From: Paralithodes platypus
Lineage: Eukaryota > Arthropoda > Malacostraca > Decapoda > Lithodidae
Assembly (NCBI GenBank): GCA_032716605.1
Contig: CM064492.1
Location: forward strand, 49,079,406-49,143,405
DNA: 64,000 nucleotides
Direction: 5' to 3'
Part shown: piece by piece, positions 49,003 through 58,758 of the stretch
How positions within the stretch are numbered: the first letter of the stretch is position 1
Layout of the letters: every line of letters starts with the position of its first letter
Notes under the pieces: model-generated
Told to the model about the DNA's origin: nothing
Database searches by the model: none
What the model saw: only the letters and a program-made list of their open reading frames with translations
Program-made: the position numbers and the translations under genes

Positions 49003-49146
49003 TTTTGGCCCTGTCACTCTTTCAACTATGGGGGAGGCACTCGCTATAGGCAGTAATGCCTTTTGCCTCCCTCAATCACATAGAGCACTCGCTATAGGCA
49101 GTAATGCCTTTTGCCTCCCTCAATCACATAGAAAAAAAAAAAAAAA

Positions 49147-50671
49147 ATTACACCCGACCTACCCCTAGCTCCAACACAACATGGCTTTAGGCCACTGCAC
49201 TCCACAAACACTCTTCTCACAGACCTTACACAAAGAGCTTTTGACGGCATCAACTCAGCTAGACCACCACACAGATCACTATTAGCCACACTCGACATTA
49301 GTAAAGCCTTCGATGCCATCCCCCGCCACAACCTAACGAACAAAATCTACAACACAAACATGCACAACAACACAAAAAGGTGGCTGGCCAACTTCCTAGC
49401 AGGCAGATGTGCACACGTATCTTTTGCCGGTCAGTCATCTAAAATCAGAAACTTTCCAAACGGAGTCCCACAAGGATCCGTCCTATCGCCCGCACTCTTC
49501 AATCTGTACATGCACGATATAACTACACCCAATATGCCCCAAATAACCTTCACCTCCTATGCAGATGACATAACACTCACATGCACACACCATGACTCAA
49601 AAAGAGCAACAGATCTCCTTCAACCCTATCTCAACACACTACATGGCTGGTGCACTACAAACAGACTTAATCTAGCCCCAGCCAAATCCACCGCAACCCT
49701 GCTCACAAGCTGGACAGGAGAACACGAATACATCCCTCAACTCACCATAAACAACACACCCCTAACACATACACACACACAAAATCCTAGGAGTAACATA
49801 TGATACTCATATGACATTCAAACAGCACTCCACAAACATTAAAAAGAAACTGACACACAGACTTAACGCCCTCAGGTTACTTGCTCACACACAATTTGGA
49901 CACAACAAAGAAACTACCACCACAGTATATAAACAATACATAAGATCAGTGATGGAATACGCAAGCCCAGCCTGGGCTTCTAACCTAGCTGAAACATATC
50001 ATAAGACCTTACAGACTATTCAAAACAAAGCCCTGAAGATCATTACAGGCTGCACAGCTACTGCACCCACAGATCACCTACATCAAGAAACCAAAATCCT
50101 CAAAGTCAAAGACCATCTGGACATGAGAGGCACTCAATTCCTGGCAGCAGCCTCCACGAACCAAGACCACCCACTAAACTACATGGCAACACACCCACAG
50201 ACACCAAGAAATATCAAAACAACACTCAGCACACGGTATCACACACAATTACTGTCCTCTCTCCCTCCCTGCCCACCCCGAACCAACTTCCAGAAGCACA
50301 TCCATGCTCATATCTCTCGCCGATCCATCCACTCACTCACAGACAACACGCAGCTGCAAGCACGATCTCCCGAAATCCATCCTTCTGAATCCTCCCTTCC
50401 TCGCGAGGACAGAGTCCACCTGGCCAGGCTGAGATGCGGACACCATCCAGCTCTCCTGAGCTATCAGAAGAGACTGGATGACTCCGTTGTCGACGCCTGC
50501 CCGGGATGTAACACAGCACCCCATACCATTAAACACATCATAGAAGACTGCATTTCACACAACCACTTACGCCAACAACACAATCTACACTCAATGAGAG
50601 CTCTGTGGGAAAGCCCGATCGTGGCCATGGCCTTCCTCAGGGACTCGGGGCTGTTCGGCCAGGCAGCTTAG
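49147..50671 (+). pseudogene. outer LINE: RT core and C-terminus
   Basis: Continues QHGFRPLHSTNTLLTDL, motif A ATLDISKAFDAIP, NGVPQGSVLSPALFNLYM, intact YADDITLTC (about 49558-49584) and NRLNLAPAKSTATLL. A frame change follows at about 49795, then LGVTYDTHMTFKQH, VYKQYIRSVMEYASPAW and ALKIITGCT. At the C-terminus is a zinc-knuckle-like CPGCNTAPHTIKHIIEDC, ending LWESPIVAMAFLRDSGLFG and QAA. The last ~60 bp are shared with the SINE family. Catalytic residues are intact, but the frame breaks make this copy inactive. Confidence 0.85.
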
Positions 50672-50911
50672 GGAACAACAACAACAACAACAACTCGTAC
50701 AGGTTTAATAGCTTTAACCAAAATGGTCACACTCCTTAATGGTCTAAGTGACCATAGCCAAAATGGCTACACTATATTCCTTCTGTACTTTCTCCATACC
50801 CGATAAGATACATGATATTTTGATATATGTGGCACAGCCCTTGTATCCAACACAGTACTCTGCGTGCAACCCCGTTCGAACCCCGCACAACGTTGCTTGC
50901 AACTTTAATTA

Positions 50912-51403
50912 TTAACACCTTATTGGCGGGCTAGGCGGTCTAGCGGACCGTAGCGCCCAGCGGATTTTTTTTTTACCCTAAATAGGGTTGTTTACGTGAT
51001 CATTTTCATGCCTAAATAAGACCCAGAGCGTAAAACAAGTATCTATCCCTGAAAGGGCGTAAACAGAGCTTTCCAATGACACCCGAACCATCCTTGTACG
51101 ACCGCTGGTTCTCTTGCAATGATCGTGCAACACGAGTGCTAAAACCCTGTAATTAGGTAATTTCCCTACATAATTCCCTGTGTAGCGAGTGAGAGAGGGG
51201 AAGGAAGGGTGGGAGTCACCTCAGTTGGTCCACCGCGGTGGTCGTGAGCGGTCATAGAGTTGCTAGGCTCCTCACACCGCTCAGCTCTCTCTCTCAGCAA
51301 CATTACGTGCTGAAAATGGCGCACGACATAAGTTGTGAACCGCCACTTAGTCCAAATTTATTTCACACGACATAAGTTGCGCGCCGCCAATTAAGGGATA
51401 ATA
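50912..51403. mobile_element. TTAA element (family 2), inverted copy
   Basis: Left end TTAACACCTTATTGGCGGGC; right end, inverted, TTATCCCTTAATTGGCGGCG. The body is homologous to 43289-43769 read backwards. One flanking TTAA has become TTAT. It closes the LINE-filled interval on the right, 500 bp before a KDM6A exon. Confidence 0.8.
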
Positions 51404-51911
51404 TTATTATTATTACTATTATTTGTGGAAACTTTTTAACATATAATATCTCTTTTACCTGGAACAAACATCCCTCAGAAGTTGTAAATAGCTCTTCAGT
51501 AGAGCAGTTTAAGAAGAGAGTGGGTAGTATTTTGCATACTGTAGTTCACAACACAATCTCTTTCCACTTAGAGTATCTCCCCAGAATGAGCCGCAAGGTC
51601 TTTGAGATTACTATTCCATGTATCTTCCTCACCCTACTGTCACTCTCTTTTACCCTACTGTCACTCTTACTCACCCTACTGTCAGCTTCTCTCTTCCTTT
51701 CCCTACTGTCACACTCCTCACTCTTATGATGGTCTTGTCATCCTCCTACTATCACTTGACACATCTTTGGGTTGAACCGAGTACCGGTACCCAAAGAAAC
51801 TTTAGAAGCAAAACTTTGTCATGATGAAAGCCCATCCTTGGCTGGTATGTATCTTGTACTTTAAAATGTTTAAAAATCTAATGGCTCTAATCCTATAATT
51901 TTTCTTTCCAG
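51404..51911. other. intron end before a KDM6A exon
   Basis: Contains an ATT microsatellite (51400-51424) and a short tandem of accctactgtcact words (51630-51720). No gene. Confidence 0.6.
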
Positions 51912-52266
51912 TTCAGTTCCATGTGGCTCACCTTTATGAGCTTCAAAACAAGCACAGAGCAGCTCGAGAAGCCTATGAGAACTTGTTGAAAGAGACTGAC
52001 CTGCCCAACCATCTTCGTGCTGACATCCAACGCCAGCTGGGATGGATGCACCACACTGTTGAGAGTTTAGGAGATAAGTCTTATAGGGAGCTTACAGCTG
52101 TTCAGTACTTGCAGAAATCCATTGAAGCTGATCCAAAGAGTGGTCAGAGCCTTTATCTTCTGGGGCGTTGCTACTCGGCCCTCGGGAAGGTACAGGACGC
52201 ATTCATTGCCTACAGGAACTCTGTGGACAAGTGCGAAGGGAATGCTGACACCTGGTGTTCAATAGG
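51912..52266 (+). CDS. KDM6A: KDM6A TPR exon, intact
   Basis: The acceptor is tttctttccag. The first two bases complete an Ile codon split from the previous exon, giving [15 protein letters not shown]. The exon runs without a break through [33 protein letters not shown] and [19 protein letters not shown] to DTWCSIG, where a gtgagt donor splits a Gly codon. These are three to four helix-turn-helix TPR units that in KDM6A contact partner proteins. Length and conservation match the animal family closely, and I see no lesion here. The intron upstream is 13 kb long and filled with mobile elements. Confidence 0.92.
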
Positions 52267-52670
52267 GTGAGTACTCTTCAGATTTCCATACTGTAATAAG
52301 CCATATTAGTTTTCCAGTCCAATTATAATATTTCTTTTTAACTTGTACTGCATTAAGAATTTTTTTATACTTTTAGCCAGTGTGGCTATGCGGTATTGCA
52401 CTCGCCTTGTGCGGGTTTGATCTTTCGCTGGAGCACCGTAGGTTTATTGACCTAAAGGCAGGGCTTTACATATGCTTAGCTGCATTGGCGGACATTAGAG
52501 GTGCCTTAGACCAGTGTCTCAACTCTCGTATACACATTTACAGTAAATGCTAGCACCTAATCATCCTTTTTTTTATGATGGCGAGCAAGAAGCTGTGCGG
52601 TGGTGAAGAACCCATGGAGACGATTGAGCACACCTAATGTCTGGGAGCTGATTAGAAGGAATGGTGGCAA

Positions 52671-52918
52671 GAATGTAGTTACCGGGTGTACCGCCCGTCT
52701 TGTTTACACTACGCGGACGCTCACCATCTTGTTCCCGTCTATTTTGACTGCCTTTGGATACAAAACTACATTACCCTAACCAAACAACCTAACCTAATCT
52801 AACCTAACCTAGTATTATACTGTAGATGTATAAGTATTTATTTTATTATAAGTATTTATAGATGATTTATGTTGTAGGCTACTGTATGTAGGTAGTGGTA
52901 CACCCAGTAACTACATCC
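52671..52918. mobile_element. MITE related to 7091-7319, in KDM6A intron
   Basis: The ends are AATGTAGTTACCGGGTGTAC and, inverted, GGATGTAGTTACTGGGTGTA. The body has CGTCTTGTTTACACTACGCG and an AACCTA run. It abuts the antisense LINE fragment. Confidence 0.68.
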
Positions 52919-52924
52919 ATCCCG

Positions 52925-53975
52925 AAATGGTAACATGATCTATCCAAGAAAGGTTGGATGAAAAGCTGCAGCAAGAATATTGAGAGAAGATGAAGGGTTG
53001 AGTTTTGTGTTGTTGAAGAGTAATTGATAGTCTTTTGGAAGATTGCAATGGGTAGCTAGGAGAAATTGGGTTTTGGAGGCATTGCAGGTCACAAGATTTT
53101 CTCTGCCCCAATCAGAAATAATTGTTAGATCAAAAGATAGGCGTGCTATGGCTTCATCACGTGACTTTTGGAGTGATTGCATGTTGGGTTGTGAAAAACT
53201 AGTTGAATAGTGTAAGGTAGTCATCAGCATATGAGGGGATGGGACTAGAGATAGAGTCGAGATCAGTAATGAATATTAGAAAGAGAACTGGAAACAGGCC
53301 ACAAACCCTGAGGAACACCGGAGTTGATAGGTTGAGGAAGCGAGTGATGGCCATCCAAAACTGCAGCTATGGAATGGTCAGAAAGGAAATTAGAGATAGG
53401 CACAGATAGAGGGATAGAAACCATAGGAGGGTAGTTTGGAAGTTTAGAGATTTGTTCCACACTCTATCGAAGGCTTTCGATATGTCTAGCGCAATAGAAA
53501 AAGTCTCACCGAAGTCCTGAAGGGAGGATGACCAAGAGTTCGTAAGATACGCAAGGAATCATCCAAGGTGGAGTTTTTAGCAAAAGTTTGAGCGAAGAGT
53601 TCAGCTTTGTCAGAGGTGATGGTGGTGCCGTCAGAGTAGAAAAGAAGAAAGGAAGACTAGGAAGTAGAATTGTTGGAGAGGTTTTTGGCTAGATGCCAGA
53701 AAGCTTGGGAAGAGTTAGAGTTGGAAATTTCAATAGTATTTTTTATTGATGAGTTTTTGTCGAGTCAAAGAACTGTTTTGGCTTGATTCTAGGCAGAAAC
53801 CTAAAAAGCAAGACATTCTTGAGTTTGAAGGTTTCCTCCAGCCTGAGAGGATTACCTCGGCTACGCGCTTGGCACACGGAGGGTCCCTGGCCACGGAAGC
53901 AAAAAAAGATTTCATGGAAAATCAAAGAAGTACAGTATTGCCGAATAGCCTGATTACATTCACATCCACAGCCAT
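52925..53975 (-). mobile_element. inner-LINE relative, antisense, rearranged, in KDM6A intron
   Basis: On the complement: FAQTFAKNSTLDDS, then a jump to NSWSSSLQDFGETFSIALD and ISKAFDRVW. FLSDHSIAAVLDGHHSLPQP, INSGVPQG, SDWGRENLVTCNASKTQFLL and NPSSSLNIL follow. Several blocks are deleted relative to 45.7-49.0 kb and the frame is broken in many places. It fills most of the intron between exons 52266 and 54390. Confidence 0.82.
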
Positions 53976-54389
53976 TCCAACAGGGCAATAGTATCCCACA
54001 TGCAGACCCACGCACTATGCACACCAGTGGGCAGTTAAGCGTAAGCATCCTGCCCCCTGTGAACAGGTACAAGCTACAGTAGATAATCAAGCGAGTTGCT
54101 TCGGCATATGGAATCGTAGAAAGCAGATTAATTCGGGGCCACCCCTAATCGGGGATTGAGGTGTCTGATATTAGATAGATATTATATATTATAGAAAAAT
54201 TGAATTTTAATTTTTGTTTAATGTTTGAATTAGTACTGTACTCTGCTAACCATATTTTGACTCATTTTCAACTAAATTGCTCAAATTTATTAGTTAATGT
54301 AATTATAATGGCTATACTGTACTTGACCGTATTGGCTTGAGTTTATAAAATTCTACATGAATCTAATGTGTTGTTTTTTTTCATTTCAG

Positions 54390-56931
54390 AGTCCTTTATC
54401 AAAAAAATCAACCAATTGATGCCTTGCAAGCTTACATATGTGCAGTACAATATGACAAGGGCCACACTGCCGCCTGGACCAATATAGGCATACTGTACGA
54501 GACTTGCAACCAGCCCCATGATGCTTTAGCTTGTTACATGAACGCCACCCGCGGCAGCAACAAGCCTGTCAACCCTAACCTTGCCCCGTGCATAAAATTC
54601 CTCCAGCAGCAACTGGCAAATGCTCCCATGCCTAGTGCAATCAACAAACCTCGGTAGCTGCTGAGTATAGAGGAGGCTTGGAATTTACTTGTAACCACCG
54701 ACATGTCTAACCGGCAGCAACAGAGTCAGAGCCAGCAGGTTTCGGGGCAGCAGAGGTCACTAGCAGCCGGTGCCAGTAACTTCCAGAAATATGGACCCCA
54801 GTATGGTCCTGCTGGCTCAGCTGGCCCCCCACCTCCCTACCCAGCAGCTGGTAACGATGCCAAACGCTTCAAGCCTGACCTAGCTGCCGACCAGCAACGA
54901 CCACACTTCTACCTCACCCAGCAGCAGATACAGATACTGCACTACCAACAACAAAACCAAGCCAACCTAACACCGCAGCAACAGCAGCAGTTTCAGCAAC
55001 TGCAACATAACTACCGCCTTATGCAACAGCACCAGATGAAAGTGCATCAGCAGCCCCAATTACAACAGCAGCAGCAACATCAACCACAGACTGGTGTACA
55101 AGGTCCTCAAGTTTCCCCAACCTACACACCAGGTGGTCCTATTATTAGACAAGCACAACCAGCTGGTGTCCCTGGCTACACTCCACCTTCCACAAATGGT
55201 CTCAACAGAGGATACATCCCCCAGAGAGCACAGACACCAACAACCAACTATAACCAGACCAACCAGGCGTACTCTCAACCCTCTTCTACTGGGGGATATA
55301 TCACACAAACTCAATCCTACACCAATGGAGGAGTACCTACTACTTCAGCTAATTATGGCTATAATAATGGGTACAACAATAGCAACATCAGCAAGGCATT
55401 ACCAAAAGATCTTACTACAGTAAGTGATAAAGAGCTGCAGGAACTCAGAGTTGATCAGCCAAAAGGAGTTCACCACATCTCTTGCAGAAGACTTGTTGAA
55501 CCGGCTAGCTCAAGGTGAGGATGTCATAGATGAGTTGGCCAAGGCCGGAGATGTTGGGCCTGAGGTGGCTCTCCCAAACACCCAATTCTCCACAACAGCA
55601 ACCTCGCCTTCCACAACCTCGGCTTCGGTTACAGTGTCTACATCTGCGTCTTTGCAGTCTGGTGTTCCTTTCATCAAGCAAGAAGTACCGGACAGCAAGC
55701 CCTCGTCGCAAGGAGTATTCGCAGAAACTAAACCTCGCTTAGGCAATATGAGACTATGTGAAATTAAAGTAGAACCCACGATAGAACCTGTATTTTCGAT
55801 TACCATGAACAGCGGAGATATCTTGGCCGGGTGTAAAAGCAGAGGGACCAGCGCACGCAACACTAGCATGATCTCTGACAAGCAATTTCCTCCGTCACCA
55901 CCTGAGCCTCCTAAAGTCAAACTAAATAAAGAGCAACTTTTACCTAACACACCATCAGTTGTTGTTCCCCAAGCTGCCTGGCCGAACAGCCCCAAGGCCC
56001 CGGCAATTCCAAGGCCATAACCGAGCGCCCCCAGAGAACCCTCCCTGCCGACCACAATAAAGCCTGGGTGACCGAAGCCACTCCATGGCGGGGATCTGAG
56101 GAGGGTGCGGAAACGCCCGGGAAACCAAAGCCCCACCCAGGGCCCTGTGCCCCTCAACAATTATGAAGAGAAAGTTGAGGGTCAAGGGAAAAATGTGACG
56201 CTTTGGCTTCCAATATTGGTAGATTGGGAGGTCAATCCACGGAAGAGACGCCGTCACTTGAGATCTAGAAAATATGTAAGTAAAAGGAACAGTCAGAGTA
56301 AGCTATGGGTATGGCAGAGATTGCTCAGCTCTCACTCTGATAGACCAGCCCATCACCACTGATAGACCACACACCATCAGTACTTCTAGACAACAAGAAA
56401 TTGGCCTTTTCACCTCAGTTACAAGAGTTCTGCCTTCAACATCCCATTGCCGTTGTTCGAGGATTAGCTTCAGCTCTCAAGCTTGATTTGGGATTATTCT
56501 CCACTAAGACCCTGGTGGAGGCGAACCCCGAACATACAGTCGAGGTTCGAAGCCAGATGAAACAGGAGGCAGACGAAAATATCGATCCGGCAACAGATAT
56601 GAAGAGCTGGCCATGTGCGAGCCACCGTTCCCACACCACCATAGCCAAGTATGCCCAATATCAAGCATCCAGTTTCCAGGAGAGTCTGAAGGAAGAGCAA
56701 GATCGGATTGCCGCTGGAGCCCCCAAGACTGACGACTCTAAAAAGAAGAAAACTCCGAAGATGATAAAGTTTGGCACCAATGTCGACTTGTCTGATGAGA
56801 AGAAATGGCGAACGCAATTGCAGGAGCTGATAAAGTTGCCCGCATTTGCGAGAGTGGTTTCTGCTGGAAATATGCTGTCTCATGTTGGTCATCCTATTCT
56901 TGACATGAACACTGTCCAGCTTTATATGAAG
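54390..56931 (+). pseudogene. KDM6A: KDM6A large exon (TPR end, Gln-rich linker, pre-JmjC) with stop, indel and SINE
   Basis: After tcatttcag the exon continues [19 protein letters not shown] and a last TPR ([19 protein letters not shown]), ending NKPR. TAG (54655-54657) follows, and then in the same frame LLSIEEAW, a conserved KDM6A motif, so a single stop interrupts the reading. A Gln-rich linker follows (54703-55400). At the A-run 55461-55464 the frame moves by one base: DQPK continues as EFTTSLAEDLLNRLAQGED. The linker reaches KEQLLPNTPSV, where a SINE (55960-56368) cuts the codon. After it the sequence resumes [63 protein letters not shown] and [19 protein letters not shown], ending MK|gtaagc. 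Removing the SINE and one target copy restores the frame exactly. The C-terminal part is highly conserved, so decay, if real, is recent. Confidence 0.88.
55960..56368 (-). mobile_element. SINE inserted in KDM6A exon, full unit, 13-bp TSD
   Basis: The element lies tail-first on this strand, starting tgttgttccccaagctgcc and ending cagcccatcaccact plus about 10 bp. The 13-bp sequence acacaccatcagt flanks it on both sides (55947-55959 and 56369-56381), the mark of target-primed reverse transcription. Close relatives lie at 19147-19549, about 36790-37181, 47115-47374 and 31591-31745. On its own strand the 3' end (GGCTGTTCGGCCAGGCAGCT, then GGGAACAAC) matches the end of the LINE at 50.6 kb. It encodes no protein. 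Confidence 0.88.
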
Positions 56932-57225
56932 GTAAGCATTCGATCATTATGGTGTTTGAAAAATATTTGTCTGAAATGGAGAACTGTATAATATATTTTT
57001 GCTGCAGGGTTTTGGAATGTTAATGATGTTAGTGACCATATGTTTTCTTCACTAATAGGATTGCAATAGCCTTGTTTATTTTTATTTTTGTATTCATAAT
57101 ATTATTTGCTAAATCTTCAATGCATTATTTCCACATAGAGATTATGGCAATTTCTGTTGTCTTTATATTGTGCTGTTCCTGTTTTCATTTGTTTGTTGTG
57201 TAAGTATTACATTAAGTGGTGGGAT

Positions 57226-57795
57226 GGATCTATCAGAGTGAGGGTTGGTGTCCTCTACTTCCCATAGCTAGTTCTGACTTTACCTTTTTCGTCATTCTTA
57301 TTTTTATCTTTCTTCCTGGGAGTAATGAATTCAGTGGGGCCATAATGGTGTGCCCCAAGGTTCCCTAGTGTCTTACTCTCACAGCCCACTGGCACAAGTC
57401 GACCTTTCTCTTTGGCGTAGGGATGCAGCGACACCACCGCCCGCCACTTCGGTGGTGTAGTCATCCTCTGTAGCAGTTACGGTGATTTCTTGTTACTGCC
57501 TTATTGTAGGACGGTTAAGGCTGGGTGTGGTGAGATTTCGCCAGGTGCAAGTGCTTCAGGGGGACTTATTGAGTTCTGCTGAGACACTGTTAGCTTTATA
57601 CCAACATCAGCCACAGTGATAACATGATGGGGCGTTGTTGTGGCAAGACTTTGTTGTACTGTGCTGCAGTAAAGACTGTAGCCACCGTGTTATGATTGCT
57701 GTGCACTGTGTGCAGTACAGTACAGTACTGTGTACTATGGAAGCCACATTCACTGTGGACGGTTGCGGTCTTTAAACCCGTATGTATGTATGAAA
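57226..57795 (+). repeat. SINE-like unit sharing the 5' head of the AAC-tailed SINE
   Basis: gatctatcagagtgaggg and cccatagctagttctgactt match the head of the SINE on its own strand (ggtctatcagagtgagag, cccatagcttactctgactg). The body differs (gggagtaatgaattcagtgg, ccgcccgccacttcggtgg), ending at a GTAT repeat near 57785. It lies in the intron before the JmjC exon. Confidence 0.5.
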
Positions 57796-58457
57796 CTTAC
57801 CTTATCAGGTTTTAGAATCTACTCTTTTAGATTGTGAAATTGCTAATTTGTAACCATTCAACTATGTTAACACTTTTGAAAGGTGGAAAACAAAAATCAT
57901 AAATTTTCTCTGCAAATTAGTTGCTTCGCAGTATGACCAGAGCTTTGAAATAATCTCAATTAGTTTGACCCGTCTTCAGCTTACCCTAACCACTAAATAT
58001 GAACCACTCTAGTTTTCCAAATCATCTCCCCTCCTAAGTATATATCAGTCTCTTACAAGTATTTTCCTCCTTGTGCATTATGCCAAAAGTTCACTATATA
58101 CATTTTTGTGGGCTACCTAATCCACCCTATTTTTCAATATTCTTTGAATTTGGGCAGATTGGATTAGTTACCAGTAGTTATAGATTGTCCAGTTTGTTTT
58201 TAGTGACTAAGTACAGGATCTTGATCCCTTCAATGTAATGATGTAACTATAATTTTATTCTGGCTAGACAGATTGATTGGGTTAGCAATCCTTCCCGGTA
58301 AATTGGATATAAAAGTTAATTACATCAAAATACAGAGTAGATACATTTGTGGCCAACCCCATAGGTATCAAGGCATCTGTCAATAGATAAACAGATAAGT
58401 GCGTAATTTTATGGTTTCTATTAACCAGCTCTTAACATTGTTATCCTATTTTCCCAG

Positions 58458-58594
58458 GTTCCTGGCTCCAGAACACCGGGTCACCAAGAGAACAACAACT
58501 TCTGCTCAATAAACATAAACATTGGTCCAGGAGATTGTGAATGGTTTGGGGTACCTGATGCCTACTGGGGAGTTATCGCTAATCTTTGTGAGAG
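58458..58594 (+). CDS. KDM6A: KDM6A JmjC exon with Fe-binding His-x-Glu
   Basis: This short exon lies between ttttcccag and gtaagt. It reads [16 protein letters not shown], then [19 protein letters not shown] and ANLCER. It is the start of the JmjC catalytic core. The His (58482-58484) and Glu (58488-58490) of the HxE motif, two of the three Fe(II) ligands, are intact. The third ligand and the zinc-binding domain would lie in later exons that I do not see before the window end. The downstream intron opens with an RTE retrotransposon 150 bp away. Confidence 0.92.
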
Positions 58595-58758
58595 GTAAGT
58601 TTTGTATTATTTTGTAAGGTATAGCCGGATGAAATTGTTTGTTGATACCGGTAACCTATATAAGAAACTATTTCATCTAAAAATGAAGCACTTAATCTGG
58701 TTAGTCCTCCATTGCTCCCAATCCCCATTAATTAATTAGTTTTTTTATTATTAGATCT

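Larger units (their letters stand above)
45519..49146 (+). mobile_element. Jockey/CR1-type LINE inserted into an I-like LINE
   Basis: The 3.6-kb insert carries an APE-type endonuclease and RT and ends in a 47-bp repeat present twice (about 49036-49131), then poly-A. attaca flanks it (45513-45518 and 49147-49152). On either side the outer LINE's RT resumes (MERLV before, QHGFRPLHSTN after). A SINE sits inside it. The intron copy at 52925-53975 is related. Confidence 0.85.
43986..50700 (+). mobile_element. I-like/Jockey-group LINE, split by the inner LINE
   Basis: The element starts within its endonuclease (IHIAILQETKLRT), so it is 5'-truncated. It is interrupted from 45519 to 49146 and ends with an AAC tail. 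Its coding region reaches within about 5 bp of the tail: the stop codon TAG is immediately followed by GGAACAACAAC. It lies head-to-tail behind a 3' fragment of the same family. Confidence 0.82.
38694..58594 (+). pseudogene. KDM6A: KDM6A/UTX locus, partial, with several lesions
   Basis: Four exon blocks read in order as the lysine demethylase KDM6A (UTX): TPR repeats, Gln-rich linker, then the start of the JmjC domain. In animals this Fe(II)/2-oxoglutarate enzyme removes H3K27me2/3 and works with the MLL3/4 COMPASS-like complexes. Intron phases join cleanly: exon ends 38874, 52266 and 56931 meet 51912, 54390 and 58458 without frame loss, each with consensus GT and AG. The N-terminus and the end of the JmjC domain are not visible; they probably lie outside the window. 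The copy carries a frame break at about 38797, an in-frame TAG at 54655, a one-base indel near 55461, and a SINE at 55960-56368. Introns are present, so this is not a processed retrocopy. The gene identity is sure; whether it is a pseudogene, a null allele or assembly error is not. Confidence 0.75.
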
